From Propionispora hippei DSM 15287 (lineage in GTDB: Bacteria; Bacillota; Negativicutes; Propionisporales; Propionisporaceae), in contig NZ_FQZD01000011.1 of assembly GCF_900141835.1 (NCBI RefSeq), positions 62,001-126,000 on the forward strand: 64,000 bases of DNA, read 5' to 3'. The notes under the pieces are model-generated. The model had not been told where the DNA came from and ran no database searches. It saw nothing but the letters and a program-made list of their open reading frames with translations. Each line of letters starts with the position of its first letter. Within the stretch, counting starts at the first letter, position 1. A program made the position numbers and the translations under genes. Shown here piece by piece: positions 51,585 through 60,749 of the stretch.

Positions 51585-52955
51585 ATGAATAAAACCGGAT
51601 TGGCCGGTGAAATTCTGAGCCGGATAGGCGGTGCAGGCAATGTGATCGATATAGAATATTGCGCAACAAGGCTGCGCCTCACCCTGCGGGACGACGGCAA
51701 GGCCGAGCTGGCCAGCCTGAGAGGATTGGATAAAGTGGTGGCAGCGGTTTTCCGTTCCGGACAGCTTCAGATCATTCTGGGTACAGGCGTTGTGCTGGAC
51801 GTGTATCATGAAATGCAGCACCAGTTGTCATTGGGAAATCAGGCAGACCAGGCTGCCGATATTCGACCGGTTGGCCTGCCTGGGTACATGAAGCGGCTTG
51901 CCAATGTGTTTTTGCCGTTAATTCCCGTATTGGTAGGCAGCGGCATGCTGATGGGAATTAACTCCCTGCTGCAACGGCTTGGTGTAGTCAGTGTAGATAA
52001 TCAGGTTTCGCAATTATTACAGCTTTTTGCCAGTTCGGTCTTTGTATTTTTACCTGTGCTGGTTGGTGTGACCGCGGCGCGGGAGTTTGGCGGGACACCG
52101 CTCTTGGGCGGTGCGGCGGCAGGGTTGTTAATGCACTCGTCGCTTGAACAACTGCATTCTTTAGCAGTCGGTGGGATTTCACCGTCGCTGCAGCGCGGCG
52201 CCGGCGGCGTGATAGCGGCTCTTTTGGTGGTTTGGTTTATGAGTCTTGTGGAAGGAATCCTCCGCCGCAAGGTCCCCCAGGCATTGGCGTTGATATTGAC
52301 GCCAATGCTGACACTGGTTGTCACCGGTTTTGCCACGATTTTCATTTTACAGCCCTTGGGGGCGGCGATATCGGACAGTGTGATCAGCGTGGTTCTGTTT
52401 GCCATACATCAGGGCGGTTTTTTTACAGGTATGATGCTGGGGGCGGTATATTCCACCATTGTTACCACGGGAATGCACCAGGGACTTAATCCGCTTTATC
52501 TGGATATGCTGTCCAAGACAGGGGTTAATATGCTGCTGCCCATATTTGCCATGGCAGACACGGCACAGGCCGGCGCTGCCTTGGCTGTGTATTTTAAAAC
52601 CGCTGACCGCCAGCTAAAACGGGTGATTGTCAACGCTCTTCCCGTATGCCTGTTAGGTATTACCGAACCTATCATGTTTGCCGTAAATCTTCCGTTAGTA
52701 AGGCCGTTTGCGGCTGCCGCTATTGGCGGCGCCTTAGGGGGCGGCTTCATTGCCATGATGCAGGTGAAGGCCATTAGTCTGGGCTTGTCGGCCCTGTCGC
52801 TACTGGCGATCATTCAGGAGGGTGATGTACTTTTATATGCTGCCGGCTTTATGATCGCTTTTGTCAGTGCGTTTAGTGCCGCCTGGATTTTAGGGATTCC
52901 CGATGGCCAAGCTGATCGGGAAAGAAAATTTTTGTCAGGGAAAGAGGATTCGTGA
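51585..52955 (+). CDS. PTS sugar transporter EIIBC, copy 2
   Basis: A 456-residue paralogue of copy 1 with EIIB Cys in DIEYCATRLRLTLRD and EIIC motifs TTGMHQGLNPLYLDML, GITEPIMFAVNLPL. The His-His pair of copy 1 (TGIHHSF) is His-Gln here, so substrate range may differ. GGAGGGAGG precedes the ATG. The stop overlaps the start of the next gene (GTGA). Confidence 0.9.
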   Translation: MNKTGLAGEILSRIGGAGNVIDIEYCATRLRLTLRDDGKAELASLRGLDKVVAAVFRSGQLQIILGTGVVLDVYHEMQHQLSLGNQADQAADIRPVGLPGYMKRLANVFLPLIPVLVGSGMLMGINSLLQRLGVVSVDNQVSQLLQLFASSVFVFLPVLVGVTAAREFGGTPLLGGAAAGLLMHSSLEQLHSLAVGGISPSLQRGAGGVIAALLVVWFMSLVEGILRRKVPQALALILTPMLTLVVTGFATIFILQPLGAAISDSVISVVLFAIHQGGFFTGMMLGAVYSTIVTTGMHQGLNPLYLDMLSKTGVNMLLPIFAMADTAQAGAALAVYFKTADRQLKRVIVNALPVCLLGITEPIMFAVNLPLVRPFAAAAIGGALGGGFIAMMQVKAISLGLSALSLLAIIQEGDVLLYAAGFMIAFVSAFSAAWILGIPDGQADRERKFLSGKEDS

Positions 52956-53965
52956 AGATGAATAAAACATATGCCCCTTGCGGGTATTTCTTATGGGATT
53001 TTTGGCTTTTTGCCGAAGCCGGCAAGTATCATCTGTACCATTTGCAGGCTCCCCTAAAACAGGATGCCCATTCGCGGCATAGCGCGGCCAGCGTCGGTTA
53101 TGCCGTATCGGAAAACCTGAGGGATTGGCAGCCCCGGGGAACCGTGCTGGAGGCCAGTGAAAATCCGGCTGATTGGGACAGCGTGTCCATTTGGACCGGG
53201 TGCACAATAAAAAAAGACGGCCGTTACTATATGTTTTACACCTCCCGCTGCCGTCAGGAAGTATTGGAAAACGGGTATATGGGTCATACGCAGCGCATCG
53301 GGGTGGCTTGGTCAGAGGATTTGAAGCTGTGGCATAAGTATGAGTATAATCCGGTCTTGTCGGTCGGCGGCAGCGAGTATTATGAAAATCAGGCGGAGGC
53401 CTACAATCGCCACGAAGGCTGCCGGGACCCCTTTGTTATTTTAGACGAAACGGGCGGCACCTACTATATGTTTTTTACGGCAAGGGACAAGCGGGGTGAA
53501 CCGCGCAGCCGTGGCTGCATCGGCCGGGCCAGGTCAAAGGATTTACTGAATTGGGAGCTGCTCCCGCCGGCCGCTTCCCCTCATACTTTTGTCGATATGG
53601 AGGTCCCCACGCTGCACCGGCACCAGGGTAAATGGTATTTATTGTTTGCCGTGAAAAAAGATTGGTACAGTCCGGCCCATCAGCAGGCTATTTTACCTGC
53701 AAAGCCGCAGACCGGTGAACTCTACCTCGTTGCCGACCGTCTGGACGGTCAGTTTGAGCCAATGGCTACGGACAATGTGATTAGTGGGACGGCGGATGGA
53801 CTTTATACGGGACGGATTGTAAAAGACACGAAGGAACAAGATGTGTTCTTAGCCTGGGGCGTTGGTCCCGATGAAGGCTTTGCCGCGACCGAGGCTTCAT
53901 ACCGTCTGTCGCTTCCCAGACGGGTTCTATACGATGAACAAGGCAAAATGATGTTGGAAAAGTAG
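52952..53965 (+). CDS. GH32/GH68-like five-bladed beta-propeller hydrolase
   Basis: A 337-residue cytoplasmic protein with the three acidic residues of clan GH-J enzymes: Asp16 in LWDFWLF (nucleophile, WDxW as in GH68), Asp159 in GCRDPFV (the RDP stabiliser) and Glu217 in DMEVPTL (acid/base). Repeats such as YYMFYTSR and YYMFFTARD mark the propeller blades. It probably cleaves the imported phosphorylated fructosyl sugar. Start is GTG 52952 overlapping the upstream stop; ATG 52958 is an alternative. No signal peptide, consistent with action after PTS uptake. Confidence 0.78.
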   Translation: MKMNKTYAPCGYFLWDFWLFAEAGKYHLYHLQAPLKQDAHSRHSAASVGYAVSENLRDWQPRGTVLEASENPADWDSVSIWTGCTIKKDGRYYMFYTSRCRQEVLENGYMGHTQRIGVAWSEDLKLWHKYEYNPVLSVGGSEYYENQAEAYNRHEGCRDPFVILDETGGTYYMFFTARDKRGEPRSRGCIGRARSKDLLNWELLPPAASPHTFVDMEVPTLHRHQGKWYLLFAVKKDWYSPAHQQAILPAKPQTGELYLVADRLDGQFEPMATDNVISGTADGLYTGRIVKDTKEQDVFLAWGVGPDEGFAATEASYRLSLPRRVLYDEQGKMMLEK

Positions 53966-53995
53966 TCGGGTAGTTGGGGTGCTGCCGCTATGGAT

Positions 53996-54042
53996 AACAA
54001 GGAGATTTCGCTGGTACTGCCGGCAAATTTTCCTTGTTTTTT
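53996..54042 (+). terminator. Intrinsic terminator of the PTS operon
   Basis: AACAAGGA and TCCTTGTT enclose an inner GCTGG/CCGGC helix, followed by TTTT. It separates the PTS operon from queT. Confidence 0.82.
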
Positions 54043-54140
54043 AGTTCGGCAGACAGGATGCGGGACTGTGACAGAAGGACTATAGCCGAATTGGTCGAAT
54101 AGGAGAGTGAAATATTTTATTTGTATGAGAAAGGATTAGT

Positions 54141-54587
54141 ATGAATCAGAAAAAATTAATGAAGGCGGCGGTGATTGCCGCCATTTATGTAGTACTTTCG
54201 GTGGTATTTCAGCCTATTTCCTATGGTGTCATCCAATTCCGGATTGCCGAGGCGCTTACCGTGCTACCTATTTTGTATGGGGAAGCGGTGTGGGGGCTGT
54301 TTGTCGGCTGCCTGCTGGCTAATATGATTGGCGGCGCCGGAGTCATGGATGTGGTCTTTGGCAGTCTGGCCACACTGGCAGCAGCCTGGCTGACACGGCG
54401 CTTTAAAGAAAGCAAGGCCGCCTATATCTTCCCGGTGATCATTAATGCCGTCGTGGTCGGTGCTTATTTGGCTTATCTGTTTGACATGCCTTATTGGTCG
54501 GTGTTTGGCTCTGTCTTTATCGGTGAGGCCGTGGTCATTGGAACACTGGGGGTAATTTTGATTAAAGCCGCCCAAAGGATTCAGTAA
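54141..54587 (+). CDS. queT: QueT-family queuosine precursor transporter
   Basis: A 148-residue S-component of an ECF transporter with five or six hydrophobic segments. It carries the family signature VIQFRIAEALTVLPILYGEA and GNMIGG-like LLANMIGGAGVMDVVFGSLAT. It imports preQ1, preQ0 or queuine. No preQ1 riboswitch is recognisable upstream. ATG 54141 has AAAGGA upstream. The next transcription unit starts about 35 bp after its stop. Confidence 0.9.
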   Translation: MNQKKLMKAAVIAAIYVVLSVVFQPISYGVIQFRIAEALTVLPILYGEAVWGLFVGCLLANMIGGAGVMDVVFGSLATLAAAWLTRRFKESKAAYIFPVIINAVVVGAYLAYLFDMPYWSVFGSVFIGEAVVIGTLGVILIKAAQRIQ

Positions 54588-54622
54588 TTTGCCGTTGATG
54601 AATCGAGCTAGTTAGACTATAG

Positions 54623-54651
54623 TTGAATAAATGAAAAATATTTGCTATATT
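54623..54651 (+). promoter_or_regulatory. Promoter of riboswitch unit A
   Basis: TTGAAT, 17-bp spacer, TATATT, 42 bp before the aptamer of unit A. Confidence 0.65.
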
Positions 54652-54692
54652 TGTGCAGTAAATGGATAGCATCGGCTGGCAAGAGCTAGCGG

Positions 54693-54771
54693 AATTGGGC
54701 AAACTTGTCAAAAATACAGGGAACCAAAGCCAGGGGTCTAAAACATTTTTGTTATGAAAGCCGGGTTGCAA
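54693..54771 (+). promoter_or_regulatory. Degenerate cyclic di-GMP-I riboswitch, unit A
   Basis: ATTGGGCAAAC and AGGGGTCTAAAAC with the following 30 bases are almost identical to unit B. The P2 loop is CAAAAAT instead of the GAAA tetraloop, and GGGACGCAAAG has become GGGAACCAAAG. These positions are normally nearly invariant, so ligand binding is doubtful. Its 3' strand is part of a strong terminator (54759-54802). Confidence 0.8.
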
Positions 54772-54802
54772 AGTACGAAAGCTTTGTAATCCGGCTTTTT
54801 TT
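54759..54802 (+). terminator. Terminator of unit A
   Basis: AGCCGGGTTGCAAAG pairs with CTTTGTAATCCGGCT, followed by seven T. It would also stop queT transcripts. Confidence 0.92.
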
Positions 54803-54846
54803 GTCTGTTGCAGTAAATGTTTGTCAATGGAAGAATAAAAATCCTG

Positions 54847-54875
54847 TTGACATAAATCGGAACACTTGTTAGAAT
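54847..54875 (+). promoter_or_regulatory. Promoter of riboswitch unit B
   Basis: TTGACA, 17-bp spacer, TAGAAT, located between the two riboswitch units, so unit B has its own promoter and transcripts would start near 54882. Confidence 0.8.
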
Positions 54876-54956
54876 GACTAATGTATTTATCTTGAATAAA
54901 TGGGCTTTCATAGGAATTTAACCTGTTTAATACATATTGATAATGGTATATATATA

Positions 54957-55030
54957 GCGGGCAAACTTGTCGAAAGGCGGGGACGCAAAGCTCAGGGTCT
55001 AAAACATTTTTGTTATGACAGCCGGGTTGC
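54957..55030 (+). promoter_or_regulatory. Cyclic di-GMP-I riboswitch, unit B, of pga operon
   Basis: GCGGGCAAAC, P2 with CGAAAG tetraloop, GGGGACGCAAAGC core, AGGGTCTAAAAC and TTATGACAGCC-GGGTTGC give a complete consensus aptamer. The closing strand GGGTTGC is also the 5' arm of the terminator at 55020-55066. c-di-GMP binding should therefore prevent the terminator and turn on the pga genes. Confidence 0.93.
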
Positions 55031-55066
55031 AAAGTGTCAAGAACTTTGTAATTCGGTTGTTTTTTG
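55020..55066 (+). terminator. Riboswitch-controlled terminator of unit B
   Basis: AGCCGGGTTGCAAAGT pairs along its full length (with G:U pairs) with ACTTTGTAATTCGGTT, followed by a run of T. It ends 100 bp before pgaA. Confidence 0.9.
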
Positions 55067-55166
55067 TTTTTGAAGGTGCATTTTGCCGGTGCCAGGTGGG
55101 CGGGATGGGAAACACGCACTTCGATCGTGAAAGCGAAAGATAAAAGCTATTGTTAGGGGAGTGTAC

Positions 55167-57470
55167 ATGAGGATCAAGCAAGTATTGGCATTACTTACTT
55201 TAGTGTTTTTTTTGGGAAGTGCGGTGTGTTATACATCTGTTATGGCAAAAGAGGAACCGCTACCGGACACGCTTGGGCAATCAACTGAAATGTCCTACCA
55301 GAACCGGGATGCGGCACGGGAATATGCGGTTACTTTAGCAAGGGGCGGAGAGTATCGGCCGGCTTTGGCGATACTGGAAAATTTAATGGTTGACCATGAG
55401 ACGGAAGCGGATATTGTATTCGATTATACCGTCGTTGCAGTTTGGGCCGGAGAATATACAAAAGCGGTTCAGTTGTATGAGGAACGAATAAAGTCGTTCC
55501 CGGCCGTACCTGATTATGTGAGAATCAACGTGGCTCAGGCGTATTTCAAGACCGGCCATTTTAACGACGCCTGGCAGCTATATCATCAATCGGCTATGAC
55601 AGGAAATAGGAAGGCTCGGTTGTGGGAAGCGGAAAGTCTGGTACATACGGGGAGTTTTGATGAAGCGGAGCGTATTTATTCGATCCTGCTGGAAGAACAA
55701 CCTGACAACTTAGCTGCTTACAGTGGCAAGGCTAATATATTACTGGCACGCGGTGATGCAGACGGGGCGGCTAAGTTAATAGAAACTGCCCTAGCTTCTG
55801 TCGATGGATGGAATGACCCGGCATTAAAAGCTTCTCTGCTAACGTTGCGTGGCGAGATGGCGGCTCAATTTATTAGACATGATGCGTACCGGCAGGCTAT
55901 TGTACTGTTACGGCCTACAATCCGTGATAAAAGTGCGACGGTTCAGATGCAATGTGACTACGTGCTGGCATTGTTTTTGTACGGTGATTATACAACTGCA
56001 GTTAAAGAAGGGACGCAGCTATGGCCCAATTACCGGGAGATTCCTGCCTATGGACGGCGCGCGCTGGCGGACTCTTATTTGCGGCTCTATCTGCCCCAAC
56101 AGGCCATAGGTATTTATTGCAGCATTTTAGAGCAGGGGGAAAGCTTACCCAGCGATAGGCACAGCCTGGCTTATGCGTACATGCTGACAGGCTCTAAGGA
56201 AAAACAGGCGATGGTATTGTATCGGGAACTTATCAATATGGCTGCAGAACAGGCTATGGTCATTACCGGGGATGCCGATTCATTTTTTGCAATGGGACGG
56301 TACGAGGCGGGGAAAAAGCTGTACCAGGCCATAATCCATACCTATCCCGATTATGCGGCGTTTCGCCAGCAGTTTGCTGCGGTACTTTATCGCCAGGGGC
56401 TGATCAGAGAAGCTTACGAACAATATCTGTCGTTGGCTGCTTTGCCGGGGACACAACCTGCCGCCAATAGCGGGATTGTTAATACGGCTGTGCCGGGAGG
56501 CGATTATTATTCTGCCAGGCAGGCCGTGACAGGTTTGGACAGGTATAGTGCGAATCCAATGACGGCTCAGGCGCTGAGGACCTTTGAAGAACGCTGGCAG
56601 GGCAGCCTGGCTGTTAACGCTACCGGCAGCAGAGATTATAAAGGAAATAAGGATCATCGCCTACAATTGACCGGCGAACAGCGGGTGACAGACCGGGTGG
56701 ACATATTGGCAGGAATCGGCAGTACATGGATTTCTGACGGCCAGGGAGAAACCGTATTAAGAACAAACTCTGTTGGCGGACGATACACCGACATGAAACA
56801 TATGGTACAGTTGTGGCTGGATCAGGGTCGTACTCACGGCAGGCTGGATGGGTATCACCTGACCACGAGTCGCTATTTTGGTGAACAAAGCAGAGTTGAT
56901 TTTAGTATAAACCGCACACCGGTAATGGATGCAGAGGCACTGCCCAGTCATATGATGGCGACAGAGTATCAACTGGCGTATAACCGGCAAATTGGACTTA
57001 AAGACAATCTGTCTGTCATGATGGCAGCCGCAAATTATTCGGACCGCAACCGGCGGCACGATATAAACCTGGACTGGGACCATGTGATGGTTGATACCGG
57101 AGCAAAACAACTGTCTTGGTTTGGTTATGCCGACAGAACAGGCTTTAAAAAACAGATGATTGATGGGGTGGAGCCGGTTTACGAAAGTCCCCGTTGCCGG
57201 GAAGCCTATGGTCTTGGCCTTCGTCAGCGCTGGAATTTTACCAAGCATTATTGGGAAACTTCCTTTGAGATAGGAGTAGGGCGTGATCGGCCGGAGCCGA
57301 TGGATACCAGTACTTCGCTTCGGACCGAGTATGGTTATCATATTTCCCGTAATCAGGCACTTACTGTTAGTGTAGAATATGGATTGCGTACCGGTTATTC
57401 AACCGGTACAGGCGGAAAACCGCAGTTTTCTGACCGCCAATACAATGTGAGCTACCAGCTTTCCTGGTAG
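55167..57470 (+). CDS. pgaA: PgaA-like outer-membrane exopolysaccharide export protein
   Basis: A 767-residue protein with a signal peptide (VLALLTLVFFLGSAVCYTSV-MAK), about ten TPR-like helical repeats (45-470, for example EYRPALAILENL, GSFDEAERIYSILLEEQPDN) and a C-terminal beta-barrel of about 290 residues. The chain ends in alternating residues and a terminal Trp (NVSYQLSW), the outer-membrane insertion signal. This is the PgaA layout: TPR in the periplasm, 16-strand porin for de-N-acetylated poly-N-acetylglucosamine. Sequence similarity to E. coli PgaA is weak, so the call rests on architecture and neighbours. ATG 55167 has GGGGAG upstream. Confidence 0.85.
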   Translation: MRIKQVLALLTLVFFLGSAVCYTSVMAKEEPLPDTLGQSTEMSYQNRDAAREYAVTLARGGEYRPALAILENLMVDHETEADIVFDYTVVAVWAGEYTKAVQLYEERIKSFPAVPDYVRINVAQAYFKTGHFNDAWQLYHQSAMTGNRKARLWEAESLVHTGSFDEAERIYSILLEEQPDNLAAYSGKANILLARGDADGAAKLIETALASVDGWNDPALKASLLTLRGEMAAQFIRHDAYRQAIVLLRPTIRDKSATVQMQCDYVLALFLYGDYTTAVKEGTQLWPNYREIPAYGRRALADSYLRLYLPQQAIGIYCSILEQGESLPSDRHSLAYAYMLTGSKEKQAMVLYRELINMAAEQAMVITGDADSFFAMGRYEAGKKLYQAIIHTYPDYAAFRQQFAAVLYRQGLIREAYEQYLSLAALPGTQPAANSGIVNTAVPGGDYYSARQAVTGLDRYSANPMTAQALRTFEERWQGSLAVNATGSRDYKGNKDHRLQLTGEQRVTDRVDILAGIGSTWISDGQGETVLRTNSVGGRYTDMKHMVQLWLDQGRTHGRLDGYHLTTSRYFGEQSRVDFSINRTPVMDAEALPSHMMATEYQLAYNRQIGLKDNLSVMMAAANYSDRNRRHDINLDWDHVMVDTGAKQLSWFGYADRTGFKKQMIDGVEPVYESPRCREAYGLGLRQRWNFTKHYWETSFEIGVGRDRPEPMDTSTSLRTEYGYHISRNQALTVSVEYGLRTGYSTGTGGKPQFSDRQYNVSYQLSW

Positions 57471-57482
57471 GCAGGGGGAGTT

Positions 57483-59348
57483 ATGGCTATTATGAACAAA
57501 AAAATTACTGGTGTCCTTGTTTTTTGCATGCTAATTCTGTTGATTTGCCCTCCTTCCCTGGCTAATGCCAAGGCGGTTCTTGTATTGTGTTATCATAATG
57601 TAACCGACCAACCGGGGCAGGATATATATGCTGTAACACCGGCAAATTTAAAAAGTCATTTGACGTATTTAAAAGAACAGGGGTATACGCCGATCTCACT
57701 TAAAGAATATATTGCCGCCAGCCAAACCGGTGCCGCATTACCGGATAAACCGGTGCTGCTCACGTTTGATGACGGGTATCAGTCGGTGTATACCAAGGTG
57801 TTTCCATTACTGAAAGAATATCGTTATCCCGGAATGATAGCCATTGTTACTTCCTGGCTGGATTATGCGCCGGCTGAACTCGGACCGCTGGTAACCTGGC
57901 AGCAAATAAGGGAAATGGAGGGTTCCGGCTTAATCGACGTAGCCTCTCACTCCCATGACATGCATCGTTTTACTGTGATTACCCCTCAGGGTGATCGTGG
58001 CCCGTTATTAAGCAGGCTGCAATATAAAAACGGCCGGTATGAGACGGTTGACGAGCAGCGTGAGCGGGTAAGGCGGGATTTACATGAATCCCAGGCTGCT
58101 TTTAACAAGGAATTGGGTCATACGGTGCAAGCCGTGGTCTGGCCTTATGGCGCCTATACGCCATCTGCCGTCACAGATGCACTGCAAGAGGGCTTTGAAG
58201 CCTGTTTTGCCTTAAATGATGGAGTAAACCCTCCGGGAAAGCAGGCCCTGCAGGCAGCTAACCGCCTGATTATAACAGGTAATCCGTCGAAAGAGCATTT
58301 TGCCAGTTTACTCAAGGTCAATAGTGAAAATACCAAGATCCCGGTTAAAGCAATACAACTGGACCTGGATATGATTTACGACCCCGGCAGCGCAGTTCAA
58401 ACAGAAGCAAATCTGAATCTGGCAATAGAACGGATTCGCAGCTCAGGAGCAAATACCATTTATTTGCAGTCGTTTAGTGATGAGGACGGATCGGGTAATA
58501 TCAAGAGTGTCTATTTTTATACGAAAGAGGCACCGGTCAAGGCTGACTTATTTTCTCACGTAATTGGCCGGTTGCGGGAAGAGGGAAGGTTCAGTATTTA
58601 TGCGTGGTTTCCCACTTTGGCGGCTCAATGGCTGCTGGAGGAATCGCCGCAAGATGCCGTTGCAGCCTATGATGAAAAAAACAAGGGCTGGTATCGGCGG
58701 GCGACTCCTTTTAGCTCCCGGGTGAGCGACCGGCTAAGTTCCCTGGTTGCCGATTTGGCAGCTTATAATGATATCGATGGCATTTTGTTTCAGGATGATG
58801 TATATTTAAATGATTTTGAGGATTTTTCACCTGCTGCGGGCTGGGCATTCAAAGAACAGACTGACTTTGAACTGACGCCGCAATTGCTCAAGGAAAGACC
58901 GGAGCTAAATGAGCGCTGGATTCGTTTGAAAACGGATACACTAACCGGACTGACTGTGAGGCTTTGGGAAACAGCCGGAAGTTACCGTCCTAACCTTGGC
59001 AGTGCCCGCAATATATATCCCATTGTGATCACCAATCCGGCAGCCGAAGAATGGCTGGGCCAGAATTACGAACAATATCTTAGGACATATACCTATACGG
59101 TAATTATGGCCTATCCTTATTTGGAAAAGGCTTATCAAAATCCGAACGGCTGGCTGGAAAATCTGGCGTCGGCTGCTTTAAGTAACCGGGAAAATGCCCA
59201 AAAGACAGTGTTTAAGCTGCAGACCTATGACTGGAATAAAAAACACTGGTTGAGCGAAGCTGAAATACGCAAACAGGCTGAAGTTCTTAGGAAAAAGGGT
59301 GTAATTCATATAGCATATTATCCGGAAAACGTATATTCCGAACAATAA
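57483..59348 (+). CDS. pgaB: PgaB-like poly-N-acetylglucosamine deacetylase/hydrolase
   Basis: A 621-residue exported protein: signal peptide ending SLANA-KA with no clear lipobox, unlike lipoprotein E. coli PgaB. The deacetylase domain (about 30-270) has the catalytic LTFDDGYQ (Asp96-Asp97) and metal-binding SHSHDMH (His156/158). The C-terminal domain (about 280-621) is glycoside-hydrolase-like, with ILFQDDVYLNDFEDFSP matching the PgaB family. It removes some acetyl groups from the polymer so that it can leave through PgaA. The gap to pgaA is 12 bp. Confidence 0.9.
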   Translation: MAIMNKKITGVLVFCMLILLICPPSLANAKAVLVLCYHNVTDQPGQDIYAVTPANLKSHLTYLKEQGYTPISLKEYIAASQTGAALPDKPVLLTFDDGYQSVYTKVFPLLKEYRYPGMIAIVTSWLDYAPAELGPLVTWQQIREMEGSGLIDVASHSHDMHRFTVITPQGDRGPLLSRLQYKNGRYETVDEQRERVRRDLHESQAAFNKELGHTVQAVVWPYGAYTPSAVTDALQEGFEACFALNDGVNPPGKQALQAANRLIITGNPSKEHFASLLKVNSENTKIPVKAIQLDLDMIYDPGSAVQTEANLNLAIERIRSSGANTIYLQSFSDEDGSGNIKSVYFYTKEAPVKADLFSHVIGRLREEGRFSIYAWFPTLAAQWLLEESPQDAVAAYDEKNKGWYRRATPFSSRVSDRLSSLVADLAAYNDIDGILFQDDVYLNDFEDFSPAAGWAFKEQTDFELTPQLLKERPELNERWIRLKTDTLTGLTVRLWETAGSYRPNLGSARNIYPIVITNPAAEEWLGQNYEQYLRTYTYTVIMAYPYLEKAYQNPNGWLENLASAALSNRENAQKTVFKLQTYDWNKKHWLSEAEIRKQAEVLRKKGVIHIAYYPENVYSEQ

Positions 59349-59468
59349 ATTAGCCATCTTCGCTGGTACTTCTGCCACAACCATGGTTGCTATGAACAGA
59401 TAAGAATGCAGTTCTTTCCTCAAATGGTTTTATGTGTTGCGGCAGGATAAAAATTCGTGAGGTGAAAC

Positions 59469-60719
59469 ATGCTGGATTCCTATAGTTTGCTGGAATTTTT
59501 AGAGGATTATGTTTTTTACTACCCGTTGGCTATGAGTATTATCTGGATGATTGGGGCGTCTTACTTCTATATGCGGCGGGAGCAAGGCCGGAAAAAACTG
59601 CCGGAGTTGGAAGCATATCCGTTGGTTTCCGTACTGGTGCCCGCACGCAATGAAGAGAAGGCGATCGCCAGTACCTTAAAAGCGATCCTTGCCTCTTCGT
59701 ATCCCCAGCTGGAAGTTATAGCTATTGATGATGCCAGCACGGACAGTACCGCCATGATTTTACAGCAGATAGAGTCGGAAGAGGCCAACGTTCGGGTGTT
59801 GCTGCTGGATAAAAATATGGGTAAGCCCTACGCGCTGCGCTGTGGCGCACTGGCCAGCAAAGGTGATATTTTGCTCTGCATTGATGCGGATGCTTATCTT
59901 GATCCCTATGCGCTGCACTGGATTGTAGCGCATTTCATCAATGGTCCCCGCGTTGGAGCTGTAACCGGCAATCCCCGGGTCCGCAACAGGACCTCCCTGT
60001 TAGCCAAAATACAGGTTGGCGAGTATTCGTCCATCATCGGCATGATCAAGCGGACGCAGCGAATTTTGGGCAAAGTGCTGACGGTATCCGGTGTCATTGC
60101 CGCATTTCGCAAGCAGGCTGTTTTTGATGTGGGACTATGGGATACCGATATGATTACGGACGACATAAATATTACCTGGAAGTTGGAAAAGCGTTTCTGG
60201 GACATTCGCTATGAACCCAATGCGTTATGCTGGATTCTGGTACCGGAATCTTTTCGAGGTTTATGGAAACAGCGTGTTAGGTGGGCTCAGGGTGGTGTGG
60301 AGGTTATCCGCCGTCACCGTGATATATGGAAGAGCTGGAAGCAGAGACGGCTATGGCCGGTTTATCTCGAATATGTACTGTCGGTTATTTGGTCGTATAC
60401 TTATGTTATTTTCGGCTGCATTTGGCTGATTAATCTGGTATATCCGACCGGTTGGCCGGAAGTGCATATCTTGCCGGAATGGAAGGGTTCCCTGCTGGCC
60501 CTTGTGTGCCTGGTCCAATTTCTTGTCGGGTTAAGTCTTGATAAAAAATATGAGCGCCATATTCCCGGCTATTTATTTTGGGTTATCTGGTATCCCTTTG
60601 CCTATTGGCTGTTGATGGCTTTGGCTACCGTGTATGCAACGCCCCGGGCGCTTTTTCGGAAAATGGGAAAGCCCGCTGTATGGACAAGTCCCGACAGAGG
60701 ATTATTTACCAAATTATAA
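59469..60719 (+). CDS. pgaC: PgaC-like processive N-acetylglucosaminyltransferase
   Basis: A 416-residue inner-membrane GT2 synthase. N-terminal TM, then VSVLVPARNEEKAIASTLKA, the UDP-binding AIDDASTDST (about residue 86), CIDADAYLDP (DxD), TDDINITWKLEKRFW, and KQRVRWAQGG (the QxxRW of processive synthases), then three or four C-terminal TM segments. It polymerises UDP-GlcNAc to beta-1,6-GlcNAc. The E. coli homologue needs c-di-GMP bound at the PgaC-PgaD interface. ATG 59469 is preceded by GTGAGGTG. Confidence 0.92.
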   Translation: MLDSYSLLEFLEDYVFYYPLAMSIIWMIGASYFYMRREQGRKKLPELEAYPLVSVLVPARNEEKAIASTLKAILASSYPQLEVIAIDDASTDSTAMILQQIESEEANVRVLLLDKNMGKPYALRCGALASKGDILLCIDADAYLDPYALHWIVAHFINGPRVGAVTGNPRVRNRTSLLAKIQVGEYSSIIGMIKRTQRILGKVLTVSGVIAAFRKQAVFDVGLWDTDMITDDINITWKLEKRFWDIRYEPNALCWILVPESFRGLWKQRVRWAQGGVEVIRRHRDIWKSWKQRRLWPVYLEYVLSVIWSYTYVIFGCIWLINLVYPTGWPEVHILPEWKGSLLALVCLVQFLVGLSLDKKYERHIPGYLFWVIWYPFAYWLLMALATVYATPRALFRKMGKPAVWTSPDRGLFTKL

Positions 60720-60749
60720 ATTCCTGCAAATGGTGAGGAGCGGATGTAA

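Noticed and set aside
53966-54140. preQ1 riboswitch expected before queT
   Set aside because: The only stable structure (53996-54042) is a simple terminator with T-tail; the preQ1-I A-rich tail and loop or preQ1-II features are absent.
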